Shown: piece by piece, positions 44,301 through 57,174 of the stretch
Numbering within the stretch: the first letter of the stretch is position 1
Layout of the letters: each line of letters begins with the position of its first letter
Assembly (NCBI GenBank): GCA_963931865.1
Contig: OZ007507.1
Coordinates: forward strand, 20,091,985 to 20,155,984
Reading direction: 5' to 3'
Origin: Axinella damicornis
Taxonomy: Eukaryota; Porifera; Demospongiae; Axinellida; Axinellidae
DNA: 64,000 nucleotides
Translations under genes and position numbers: made by a program
The notes under the pieces: model-generated
Told to the model about the DNA's origin: nothing
Database searches by the model: none
Seen by the model: the letters and a program-made list of their open reading frames with translations, nothing else

Positions 44301-47300
44301 TAACTCTACTACTACCCATCCCACGGCGTGAAGCACACTGTTAGTTTCAGCTTCAGGAGCTGTGTGTACACATGCTCCCACATGTGGATGTGAGCAGCTG
44401 TTGGTTTGTTTTCCCACTCTCAGAAGACGAGCCACCATCCGGACAGCTTGGCCATGCTGCTCCAGGTGGCAGAGGAGGTGCGGGGTCGCTGTCCTCCACT
44501 AAGAAGGCCGTCAAGCTGGCCAGGAAGAGAGGGTGGTTCATGGTCATGTGAGTTGTGTGTGTGTGTGTGAGTGCGTGCGTGTGTGCGTGCGTGCGTGTGT
44601 GTGTGTGAGTGTGTGTGTGTGTGTGTGTGGCACCATTACTCCCTCTTCCTTGTTCTCAGGCTGCAAGCATTTGATGGAAGGGGAGGAAGCGCGACCAACG
44701 AGTCTGTCGGAAAAACCAACTTTGTAGAAATAGGTTGCCTCTATGCTGTCAATCAAAGTGAGCATGCCTGCTATGCTGTCATGTGATAGTCATGTTATAG
44801 TCAGATGATGGTCACATGACTTGACACCTGCAGCTGCTGAGCATGTGCACAAGTATGTTAAGGAGGACTATAACTTTGTGAAAGAGTTTGAAGAGAATTC
44901 TGATTCGGATGAAAAGGTTTGTGGCACTTGTAGGTATGATCTAGCTAGCTGATAATTTGTAGTCATGGTGTACAACCCCGTATAATGAAATAAGATGACG
45001 TGTCATCCATGCCAGTGAATTCAACAGTGGTGGAGCCAATAGCCTGATAGTAGGAAATAGCCACCTTGACTTGTATCAAAGACGTACCGATAGGATTAGT
45101 CTCGAAACACCATAGCTGACCTGCTTGAAGTGTATTATGGGGACAAACGGACAGAAGTGATTGCTTGATGCTTGACTCCGCTTTGTGTATGCATGTTGGG
45201 TAAATATTGAAAGATCAGTGCTTATTTGCATTCTTGTAGAAATACGATAACCTGAAGAAGAAGGGTGACGAGTTGTACAAGGCTGGGAAACACCGCGAGG
45301 CTGTTGAGGAATATTCCACTGCCATCCTCTGTTGGTATGTAGACAGTTTCCAAAGCTATACAAGAATGTACCTCTGTTTTACTGAGTTATACAAGAATGT
45401 GCTTCTGTTTCACTGATGAGTTTACTAAAATGCACTGATTTTCATTGCAAGAAGTCTGTATTTGTGTTGCGAGATATCTCAGTGTTTTACTGAGATATGC
45501 ATTGTTTTACTGAGATATCCATTGTTTTACTGAGATGTCCATTGTTTTACTGACCTTGATTCCTTGCAGCCCCTACAACCATCGGCTATACACCAACCGG
45601 GCTCTCTGCTATCTAGAGATGAAGGAGTACAGGTGAGAGAGACAGTGCTGCTGCAAGTTGCGAGAGAGCTTGGGTAGGATTCTTTCTTCTCTAACAGGGC
45701 TGCTCTGTCGGATGGATTGAGAGCTATCTATCTGAAGCCAGATTTTGCAAAGGTATGTTCTCGTCTCCCTTCTTCCTTCCCCTCCCTCTTTCCTCTCCCC
45801 TCTCCCTCCCTGTCCCTCCCTGTCCCTCCCTGTCCCACCCTCCCCCCTCCCCCTCCCTCCCTCCCCCCTCCCTCCCTCCCTCCCTCCCTCCCTCCCTCCC
45901 TCCCTCCCTCCCTCCCTCCCTCCCTCCCTCCCTCCCTCCCTCCCTCCCTCCTCCCTCCTTTCCTCCCATCCACTCATTCCCTCCTCTCTCCGCACTTTGT
46001 CCCACAGAGCCATGTGCGCTACATCCAAGCCCTAAATGCTTGTGGGGAGGCTACGCGAGCACAGTCTGCATACAAGAAATATGTGATGCGATTTCCTAAT
46101 GCGAAGGACAGGGAGCTGCTGAGAAAAGCTGTTGATCATGGTAGCTGTTCTCTGATTGGTTGAGTTAGTCATGTGACCCTTATGATTGAGCACTGTTCTT
46201 TCTCGATCTATGCAGTTTCTGGTGTGACTGAAAGGAAAAAGATTGAGGTAATTAGTAGACAGTGATCATATGATTGTCATGTGACCATCATGTGATGCTT
46301 CTCTAGCCGACTGAGGAAGATAAGGTGCTCAAGGAGAAAGTGATGGGCAGTTGTAAACAGGTGCGCACGTTATGAGGTCGTGGTGATGAAATGATATTGA
46401 CATGATGTCATACGTCAATATCAATGATGCTTTCCCATGGCAACTTAGTACTAACNNNNNNNNNNNNNNNNNNNNNNNNNNNNNNNNNNNNNNNNNNNNN
46501 NNNNNNNNNNNNNNNNNNNNNNNNNNNNNNNNNNNNNNNNNNNNNNNNNNNNNNNNNNNNNNNNNNNNNNNNNNNNNNNNNNNNNNNNNNNNNNNNNNNN
46601 NNNNNNNNNNNNNNNNNNNNNNNNNNNNNNNNNNNNNNNNNNNNNNNNNNNNNNNGGAAGTGAGTCATTGAAGTGAGTGAATGTGTTTCCCCTCAGATTA
46701 AACTCCAGCAGTTGCAGCAGCAGTGTGAGCCCGTGTGCCTCCCAGATGCTGTCTGTCGCTATGACAACTGCCTCCAACACCACACCTCCATCAGCATCAG
46801 AGTAGAAGACCCAGGTACGTGTGTGGGACAGAGGGGGGGAGTGTCGGGAGGAGGGGAGAGGAGGGGAGGGAGGGAGGGAGGAAGGGGGAGGAAAAGGGGG
46901 GAAGAGGGAAGGGGGGGGGGGGGGGGGGGGGGGGGGATGAAGAGGGAGGGGAAGAGGGAGAGAGGGGGAGGGGTAGAAGGGGGAGGTTTGGTGGCATGAG
47001 GAGGAGGGGAGGAGGGATTCTTGAAGCCATCATCCTTGCGTGCACTCCTTCCTCTGCCTTTCCCACACACACGCACATGCTCGCCACACGTACACACATG
47101 TACGTGTGCCGCATGTACACATGTATGACACATGTACCTGTATGACACATGTATGACACCCGCACATGTACACTGTGCACAGACTACAAGGGTCACATAC
47201 TGATGCAGTGTTCCGACAGCTGCTACATCGCCTACCACTCTACGTGCTGGCGGAGGTTCAAGGGTGACAACGTGCTTGGGACGGACCGTGACCTGCTGCT

Positions 47301-50300
47301 CATCCCCTGCCCCACCCCGGACTGCACTGGCAAGATCAAGATGGTCTCCGTGTACGACATCAAAGGCCTCAAGATCAAGGTATAGATAGGTTATGTAGAG
47401 GAATAGATAGATACATCATAGCTCTCTTCATTGTGAGTCCGCTGGTAGGTTGTTGGTTTTCATTGTAGCCAAAAATGTCCCAAGCTTCCAGTAGTCCTAG
47501 TATAGTAATCTCAGTATCTCCAATAATCTCCAGTAATCTCCAGTAATCTCCAGTAATCTCCAGTAATCTCCAGTAATCACTTGTAATCCTCTTGTAATCT
47601 CCAGTAATCTATCTCTCCTTTCAGTTTGATGCTCCCCCTGACTCTTTCAAGAAGGCAGTGGCGGCCTCCACTCAACCACCAACCTCTGTGGCCCCCAAAG
47701 AGACCCGAACATCGAAAGGAACCATCATAAAGAAGGCTGAGAAAGCACGCAAGAAGAAGGTGGTTGAGCGAGAAGACAAAGAAGTAGAGAAGCAGAAGAT
47801 GGAGGAGGAGGAGGAGGGAGAGGGAGAGGGAGGGGATAGCCAGCCGGTGAAACAGCGGAAGTCGTCGGGAGAGAAGTTTGAGAAGGTGAAGAGCAGTGAG
47901 GCCGTGACACCGTCCACTCCTGATGACCAGCTTCTGCCGTTACTGGGGGCCACATCTGAGGACAAGGAGGTGGAAGTCATGGAGGACTTGAGGAAGGCGG
48001 AGGACAGTCTGGCCGTCATCAACCGACATGCTGAGCACGAGGAACAGAAGGTGATTACCGTAGCCTAGAGCGCAGTCACGTTGCTATGGTAGCGGGTACA
48101 CCACTGACCACACACCTGCAAATGATGGGTATCTGTGTGTGTTAAGATTCTGAGCTTAGAAATGCAGTCATGTTACTATGGTAACGGGTACACCACCTGC
48201 AGATGCAGGTGGAACTTGCAAGTTCTCCAGTCCGATGACAAGAGCCTGAACGACAGTATTCCCCGGGTCACCATTACAAGTTGACCTTGCAGATTAGCTA
48301 GTTTTAGAGCCCTGAGTAAACTAGTGGATTGCGTCCCTGATAGGACTCTGGTTCCACCAAGCCAAAGACGAAGAAGAAGAAGGTCAAGACAAAGGAGAAG
48401 GAGCAGCAACAGCTGATGATGTACACTCGTCCGGAGAGGAAGGGGCTGATGGGGGAGGCTGCCTGTCTCTCGGATGAGGAGGGAAAGACGTGAGTGTGTG
48501 TGTGTGTGTGTAGTGAGGAAGGGGCTGATGGGAGAGGCTTCCTGTCTCTCAGATGAGGAAGGAAAGACGTGAGTGGAGGACCTCACTTGAAGGTTCTTTT
48601 CATGCTGACCACTGACACAACCTTCATATCCTCATTGAAATGTATGTATACAACATGTCTTTCATTAGACAATGGATATACGGAGCTAAGTACTATGCTA
48701 GGTAGCTTGGGGTAGGAATGAGATATGAAGCTGGGATTTGTACCATTGTGATCAGCATGAAAAGAACCATCAACTGATGTCCTAAAAGTGACTTTTAATA
48801 TTGGTTCCATTTTTGCCAAAAATTGCACTCGACCAAAGGCTATAATCCATGGTTTTTCATGATTTTGGGTCAAAATTCAACTTACAGCAAAATAGACATC
48901 GTTTGAAAGCTCCATTCATGCTGATCACAATGGTGCAAATCCCAGCTTCATATCTCATTCCTAGCCCAAGATACCGAGCATATTACTTAGCTCAACCATT
49001 GTGATCATCAACAATCAACCTGGTGCAATCTCTTACACACCACTCATGCAGGCAATCCTGGCAACCGGATCCCAGTGTGCCCTTCCAGCCTCCAGAACAC
49101 CTGCGTACCGCCATTAATGAATTTGAGGCCACAGAGGTGCCATCCATGGGACTGAAGCCCCGCCCACTAGCCACACCTACTGCCGGGACAACATGGAAGG
49201 ATATAGTGACCCCACCCACTGCCTCCTCTGAAGACTTTGAGTTCATCTACTCGTATGTTGTTTTGGTCTATCCTCATTCCCAGGTCGTTGCCACCCCATT
49301 CCCAGGCCCGTCCCATCTCCAGCCTTTGATTGATACAATACAGATGGGGGCGTGGTATCTTTGCTTACAAAGTGAGCTAAATTGTTTGGGCATGCAATGT
49401 GGAGTTTAGAGCAAGTCGGGTTCTGGGTATGTACATGTACGTGTGTAACTGGTTGAGGCGAGGGAGCTAGGAAAAGAGGGAGAAGGAGGGGAAGGGGAGA
49501 AAAGGAGGAAGGGAGGGGAAGGGAGTTGAAGGAGGAAGTGAGGGAGTGAAAGTGGTAAGGGAGGAGGAGGGAATGGGAGGGAGGGGGGGGGGAAGGGGAG
49601 AGGGGAATGGAGTTGAAGGAGGAAGTGAGGGAAGGGTACGGGAGGGAGTGGGAGGGGAGGGATGTGAAGAGGGAGGGAGGGGAAGAGGGAGGAAGGGAAG
49701 AGGGAGGGAGGGGAAGGGGAAGGGAGTTGAAGGAGGAAGGGAGGGAGTGAAAGGTGGGAGGGAAGGGGGTGATAATGGTAAGGAAGGGAGGTGGGAGTGG
49801 AAGGGGAGGGAGGAGGGAAGGGGGAAGTTAGGGAACAGTTAATACATATCAAGCACATCAATTAGTGTCTGCCGAAGGATCACATACTTGTACTTGTTCA
49901 CATTCACTATGCAGCAAAGATACCAGGCTTTCTCCCTGTCGCATGTGGGGTGGGAGGATATACATACTAGGAATACGCATGCGCAGTGTCTGTGCCTCGC
50001 GCACGCACGCTCACAATCTGTAATAGTATAGTAGGCGTGGTTTCCTGTGGAAGAAAAACGAAGGTGCGAAAGTCAGTTCAGCGTGCGAAGTTTAGTTGTT
50101 CGAAGTTGTTCGAAGTTGCTGATTGAGGTTGAAGATGGCTAAGCGTTGCCAGGAAGAATACGAAGATGTTAGCGAGGTTCTACACCCTTCGACACTGTCA
50201 ACACTATAGCTATGTAGCTAGCTACGTACCATGGCCTAGACTAAACGTTTGTCTTACTTGTCTCCGCTAAACTCTCCTTGTATACATCGCTTCTTCGTCA

Positions 50301-52319
50301 ATCTGTCAGACTCTCTCTCCTTTGCCTTACTCTCTTCTGAGGCAGTGTCTCTTTTCCCTGTATAGATCGCTTCTTTGCATTTCGCAGGCGCAGTACGTGC
50401 ACGAGCACGTGGCTATCGGGACCACAGAAACCGCAGCGATGCAACCGCCCCCTGCCCCTCGCAATTAAAGTGTGACGGATATATATATATACATATATAT
50501 ATACATATATACAGACGCGATGTGACTACGCTGCACGATTAGTTGCCTCGCGCTAAGGCGCTCGGCAATAAGGCTATGTTCCATGCATCACCTTAGAGGA
50601 ACAGACTGTTGGTCTCATTCCCAGGCCACAGTTCAGCTTTTGGAATGGGGTGGGAATGAGGCCAGGGAAACCGTAGGCTGGGGCTGATGTGAGCATCATG
50701 TAGCATAGTGTTGTCTGATGTGCATTCTTGAGTGTCTCTCTCCAACCTGCCAGCTACTTTGCTGAGATTTTCAAGAGCCATGGCGCCCTACCTCCCACGG
50801 ACAGCAAGCTCACAGAACCACTCACCCTCCTCCCTGAGGACAAGAAACAACTAATTGAAGGGGCCGGGGGGCTAATGAAGTTCCTTCTTAGGTCCCCAAC
50901 TTTCAAGTACCATGGAGACGTGATTTGTCTGAGTGAGGACGCCCCTGTCGTTGCAGCATCAATTAACTCCGGTAGCAACAGTAGTTCTAATACTAGCCCA
51001 AGCAGCAGCAGCCTAACTGATAGTGTAGCTAAGCCTAATCCTAGTTCCCTGAGCACCCTAATTAGTGAGCACCAAGTGGACAATCTACAACCCCTCAAAT
51101 TTGACGAGGGTGGCACGAAAACTTCAAAAACATATGGCGAAGAACTTGCTAGTGGCGTGGACTCACCGAGCCAGTCTCCCATGAACTCTCAAACATCAAT
51201 GCTTCCTCCCGACTCTCCCCAACCACCAAAGAGGAAGCAGGTAGAGAAAAAACAGTACAGAGACCAGGTGAAGAAGCCGTACAAAGACATGGACAGAAAG
51301 TCGTACAGAGAGCAGGGGAAAAAAACATACAGAGAGCATGACAGAAGTCAGGACAGAAAGCAGGAGCGATATCCGGACAAGAAGCAACAGGACCGACAGG
51401 TCAGATCCTCTTTGGCAAAGAAATCTAGTAGCAAGAGTCGTGGTAGCAGGGACCTGCCCTTCTCTGCAGATATTCTGGACTCTAATGTTGTCAGCAAGAA
51501 CAGTCAGGAACAGCCATCGCAAGCTAGCACCTCCACGGACAGGTGCTCCAGCCAGGAGGGAGGGATTCTCGGAGACTTCTTTGACCGACTTGAATGCAAT
51601 GGGAAAGACAGTGTGTTTAGTAGTGGCAGCGGAGGGAGTGGCAGTGAAGGATCACAGCCTCAAGCTGTACCCACAAAGACTTCCTTTTCTTGTAGTGAGG
51701 AAGGACTGCAGAAGTCAGTTGTTAAAGGTCTTGAAGTGCAGCCACCTCGGCAACTGCCAGTCACTGAGAAGAGCAGAAAGAAAGAACCTCTGAAACTGCT
51801 ACCAAAGGTGAAAGATAAGGACAAAGCCAGGGAGAAGGAGAGAGAGAAGGAGAGAGAGAAGGAGAGGGAGCGGGAGTTGGAGAAGGAACGAGAAAGGGAG
51901 CGAGAGAAGGAAAGAGAAAGGGAGAGAGAGAGGGAGAAAGAGAAGGGAAGAGAAAAGGAGAAAGAAAATGAGGAGCAAGTTAGTTTGAAAACAGCAGCTC
52001 CCTCTGACAGAGTGACCTCCGACGTTGACCTGGGAATCTCCAGACCTGTTCTCGTTGGAGTGTGCATTCAGACGGACGCTCCCCTGATGAAGGACAAGTG
52101 GGTATTGACGGACCCGATTCCCCCAGTGGAGAACTACAAAGAGAGGTATGACAGGGCTGTGAAGGAGAAGAAAGACTTGCAGACCAAGCTAGAACGCAGT
52201 GAGGACCAGAAGTTTAAAATGCAGCGAGACCACAAGCGGGAGGTGGAGAAACTGCAGAAGCAGTACAAGCAGGATGCAAGGGAGGTGGGTACTGGTGTGC
52301 GTGTGTGTGGTGTGTGTGT

Positions 52320-52364
<45 letters not shown>

Positions 52365-55300
52365 GAATGTTAAACACTGCATCTATGGTAAGCAGACCTC
52401 TGCTAGGATTTTGGTATATTGTTACCATGGCTACAGTGCTCTGACTCGACTGGAGTGTGAAGTTGGTAACTGTATTGTGTTGTTCACTGCTGGAGCAGGA
52501 GATGCAGGGACGTGTCCGTGAGCTCGAGAGCAAGGTTCAGGAGGAGAAGGGCAAGGGACAGCAGGAGAAGAGGGATCAGGCCGACCAGATCCGCTCCCTG
52601 AAGGCTGAGATCAAGTCACTCACGGAAAAGATTGAAAGGTGAAGGAACAATCAGCATTCTGAGCAGTGAACTGGACTCGCAAAAGAACCCTCCTCCTCCC
52701 CATCCATCTCCCTCCCTCCCTCCCTCCCTCTCCCTCCCTCCCTCCCTCCCTCCCTCCCTCCCTCCCTCCCTCCCTCCCTCCCTCCCTCCCTCCCTCCCTC
52801 CCTCCCTCCCTCCCTCCCTCCCTCCCTCCCTCCTTTACCCCTCCCTCCCTCCCTCACTCTTTCTATCTGAAGATTAAGGAAGGATATCTCTAAGAAAGAG
52901 CAGCTAATGGATTCTGACTTTTTGACCCACCAAGGAGAGCTGTGAGTTATTGCAGGCTGCAGACAGCTTGCCTAGACTCCTGTGGACAAGTTAAGTTTTA
53001 ATATTGTCTTGGGGGGGTCAGGGTGCAAGGGGGTCAGGCTGCAAACACCCAACTCTTGGTACTAAAGTGGTGAGTACTACATGTACAATATGTAGGCAAA
53101 TGTCTTGTGCACTGGATAAAAAGATGACCCTCGCTCCCTTCCCTCCCCATTGCTCTCTCTCCCAGGGAGCGTATGATGAGTGAGAAGCGGCGGGCTGAGG
53201 AGAAGCTGAGGACCCAGACGGATGATAGCCAGAAGACACTGCAGAGAGCTATCACTGCCGAGGTGAGCAATGGTTGTGGCTCTGTCATGTGATTGTCATG
53301 TGACCTCAGACTGTCATGTGCTCCATGTCATGACTTGTGACTGTCATGTTCATGTGATGGTCATGTGATTCACAGGTGGAACTACTGAGCTTGAGACGTG
53401 AGACTGTCCTTCGTCCTGGTGAGCAGAGGCTACAAGAGATTGACCGAATATGGTAAGTGTGTGTTGGTGGTGGTGGTGGTGGGGGGGGGGGGGGGGGGGG
53501 GGGGGAGGGAATGAAGTCAAGATGTCGTGACGGGAGGTCTTCCATTTCTCCGATATAGTGTCCAAGTTCCCCCTGGCAGTGACTACCAACGAGAGTGGAT
53601 GGCCTACAGGGACAAACTGAAGACTGCTCTGGACTGCTATCAGGTGAGGACAATGTGCTGGATAGTCAGAGATATACAGCAAGCAAAGTGGTACCATTTT
53701 GTTTCTCTCTCAGAATGCAATGGACGACCAGATTCGACAGGTGAAAACGGGACGAGAGGTGTCCAGTCTTGATCGTGTCCCAAACCCAGCTGTCCCCCTC
53801 CCACCCCAGCTTGCTGGCTTTGTGAGTGACCACACACTGTGTGTCCAGCACACATCTGTGTAATGCGGTGTATGTGTGGCAAGCATTTGAGATCAGCTTT
53901 GTTTACCCAAAACCTGTCTCGGGTCAGAACCAGTAAGGGGTATTCTGAGTTTATTCACACACACACAACACACGCCCACACGCACTCACACTTGTAATGC
54001 AATTCATGGGTGGTATGGAAACCGTATGTTCCGTTGCTTGCTCCAGCAGAGAGTGCCCATTATGCGACCACCATTTGTCCCGATGATGCACATGCGAGGT
54101 TCCATGCCGCCCGGCCCCCGCCCCATGGAGCCTATGCCGCACCCTATGGACCCTGGCTCCCTCCCGGGTATGCCTCCTCCCCAGATGGTGGCAGCTGCTG
54201 GGGGGATGGGTCCTCCAACTTCACAGGTGTGTGTGTGCGTATGTGTGTACTTGTGTGTGTGTGTGAACACTCCTCTTCCTCTCAGGGAGCTGCTGCCTTG
54301 CCTACACCTTCCACCCTGCCCCCTCACGGCCCGTTTGAGCCCCCTCCTGGCCCTCCCCCTGCCCCCACATCGTTCCTCACAGAGATTGACCAGATGATGT
54401 TCACGGGATCAGGAAGACCCAAGTCCAGTTTTGACAGGATTGTTGATAAACTGGCCCCAGAGTACCCCCACTACTCAAGGTGGGGTTGTAGCAGTGACCA
54501 AGTGCTCAAACTGATGAATGCAAAGCATTTCTCTTTCCTCTAACTCTAACCACTTGTCCTCCCTCATTTCCCCTTCCTCCTCTCTCTCCCTCATTTCCCT
54601 CCTCTCTCCTAGGGATGACTTCAAGGGTGTGCTGCGTGAGGTGCGTCGCAACAACAACAACACGCTGTCCGGACTCTCCCTGGACTGTATCGCACAGCAG
54701 GTGAAAGACATCATCGATGCGAGAGAGAAGGCACGGATGCCGGGTGGAGGAAAAGGGATGAAAATGCGGCCGGTAGGCTCCGTCGTTGGTAGAGTTGAAA
54801 GAGAGAGATTCTATGTACAATTGCTCTTCCTGTAGAAACGACCTTTGCCCCCAGTGGCAGTTGCCCCAATTCCCCTCCCCTCTTCTGTGATATATGATGA
54901 CGAGGGGTCGTGCATCATCTGCTACGAAGATATGGACGACTTTGACTCCAGCCGGCTTAGCTGTGGCCACCGTTTCCACACAGACGTACGTGGTTGCATG
55001 ACTGCATGGTAGTGTATCACTCTAGTAATCTCTAGTAATCTCCAGTAATCTCTAACCAATGAACGAAGGATCAAAGGGTGAAAGGCCTGCGAGCTCAGCA
55101 CTTGTATTTTTGTGTGCAATCGAGGGGCAACCGCACTCCTGGTAGCCATTGCAACCCCGCGGTTGCCTCGCCGTAGCGAAGCTAATTATTGTAATTCGTT
55201 CCAATTAGCGCACATGCGACGTGGCTCAGTCGATCGCGAGCAATGGCGACCAAAAGGAAGACAAGACATTATTACAGCACTCAAAACTTAGCAAGCACGG

Positions 55301-57122
55301 TGAGTTTCGGTATATAAGCGTCAGTGAACGACAGCGATCACGGCCGTGTGGTCAGAATCTTCGTGTGCCTTTCCTAAGAACGGTACTGCCACCGGAAGTC
55401 GATGGAGCGCTCGAGCAATGGCGGCCAACGGCGAGACAAAAGCGCTCATATCTCCACCACCAAGGTGAGTTTCAGCACCAACTTTTATCATTCAGGTCAG
55501 TGCATGATAGCGATCACGGCGGTGTAGTCAGAATCTCTGTAGGCCAAGCCTAAGTACTCAAACATTATATTATATTGTATTATACGAGGGGCGACCGCAC
55601 TCCTGGTAGCCGCGGTTAACGGTAGCACAAGCTAAGTGTGACAGTTCGTTCCAATTATCACACATCACGTGAGTACCATGATAGCTATATATATATATGT
55701 ATTTGGGGCGAGCCTGAGCGAGCCCCACATAGACGAGTTAGCTGTGAATTTTCTATATTTCTATATATATTTCTATCGTACGTCGTGCCGTAAATCACTT
55801 CCTGCTCGTATTTGCGTGTCATTGCATAATGTGTTAATTCAAACCACAAACGAACTCACCATTGCAACGTCAACGACTGAGACACGAACTATGAACGGTC
55901 TACCTCAGCAAGGATGGAGACTATAGCGCGCGGTGAGGGGCTAAAGCATTTCATGAAGACGGGGAGAGTGCTTCAAGTGATCTCCTGTCCTGCATGCAGA
56001 GCACATCATGGTGTGCAGCATACATTAGCTATAGCTAGCTAGCTAGCATGCATTCAGGCTTTAATAGCTATAAACCATCACGGTGTGTTAGACTGCTGCT
56101 TCAGCTATTGCCAGAGGATGGGAACTTGACTGGCCTGCGCTCGGTAACACTTAACTCACTGTGACATACGGTCATACCATAGATCTATGCCCGGTCATAC
56201 CCCAGACTAGTCTGGCATCAGCAGAGAATGAGAAAGTCGCCCTCTGGTGGTGACAACAAAGACAGAGCTCTCCTGGACCTACCTACCAGACTGCTTCGGC
56301 TAACCGGATTCGCAGTTGCTGTGAAGTGCACGGGTGTATTTTTAGTGTCATAACTTCTGGTGTGATGTGTCAGTTGTGCTATCACATTCGGATGACATGC
56401 ACTGACAGTCATGCACATGCATCTGCTCCATGTAGGCCTAGGAACACATGCGCATGCAACTGCTCCATGCACATTCGACAACTGTAATATGTACTCGCTC
56501 AGGCTCGCCCCACAATGTTCTGCATTCGTCTAGTATATGGAAGATCAGAAATTATTCAGAGTGCTCTCGTTGCAGTTGCGACTCGCCGTACCGTAGCGAA
56601 AGCTAAGTATCGCAATTCGTTCCAATTAACGCACATGCCACGTGGCAACCACGCTAAGTCGATCGCGAGCAATGGCGACCAAAAGGAAGACAAGAAGTTA
56701 TTACAGCACTTACAACTTAGCCAGCGCGGTGAGATTAGGCATGTGAGCGTTATTGAACAACAGCGATCACGGCCGTATGGTCAGAATCTTCGTGTGCCTT
56801 TCTCGAGGGCTGTACTGCCACCGGAAGTCGAAGAGAGCGCTCGAGCAGACGGCACGACAAAAGCGCTTGTATCTACGCCACCTAGGTGAGTTTCAGCACA
56901 AATATTTTGATTTTGTGTCACTGCATCATAGCGATCACGACGGTGTAGTCAGAATCTTTGTAGGCCATTCCGAAGTAGTCAAACGTTATTTACATTATTT
57001 ACATTACGCGGCACAATTTTTCCTATACCAGGAGTGTAATTATATTACGCGGCACAATTTTTCCCCTACCAGGAGTGTAATTACCAGCATCTTAACCTCT
57101 CCACACATGCACATACACCACG

Positions 57123-57174
<52 letters not shown>

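Larger units (their letters stand above)
39496..46360 (+). other. E3 ligase exons 1-14: acidic N-terminus and TPR repeats
   Basis: Exon 1 starts MSSDGSSDEDIPGLESVSSS; exon 2 continues with DSDDSISDFSDLGDDDAAP, a Ser/Asp-rich CK2-like stretch. Exons 3-8 carry a helical region (KKWLEQDRDSINRHLDVITV…). Exons 9-12 (residues about 266-380) are TPR: KKGDELYKAGKHREAVEEYS, NRALCYLEMKEYRAALSDGL, AIYLKPDF and ARAQSAYKKY-like helices. The 44-nt exon 4 (42045-42088) is inferred because it alone restores phase between exons 3 and 5; that makes it less certain than its neighbours. Confidence 0.75.
46697..52284 (+). other. E3 ligase exons 15-20: Cys/His segment and charged disordered region
   Basis: Exons 15-16 hold ILMQCSDSCYIAYHSTCWRR, then CPTPDCTGKIK: a Cys/His cluster comparable to the one N-terminal in TTC3/DZIP3. 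Exon 17 is Lys/Glu-rich. Exon 20 (1531 nt) begins FAEIFKSHGALPP and has EGAGGLMKFLLRSPTF, then Ser-rich and Lys/Arg-rich stretches, and a long Glu/Lys/Arg alternation (about 51825-51970) that would form a single charged helix. Confidence 0.75.

Noticed and set aside
45609..46163. Gly/Arg/Glu-rich and Pro/Ser-rich frames around (CCCT)n
   Set aside because: Low-complexity artefacts of the intron 11 polypyrimidine tract.
49023..49409. Extension of E3 ligase exon 19 past 49252 to 49409
   Set aside because: A consensus donor (GTATGT) at 49253 links in phase to exon 20, and the extension includes half a foldback element.
55022..55055. Possible CRISPR-like short repeats (TCTAGTAATCTC; also 47515-47610)
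   Set aside because: The decamer has no unique spacers; it is a simple tandem repeat in introns of a eukaryotic gene.
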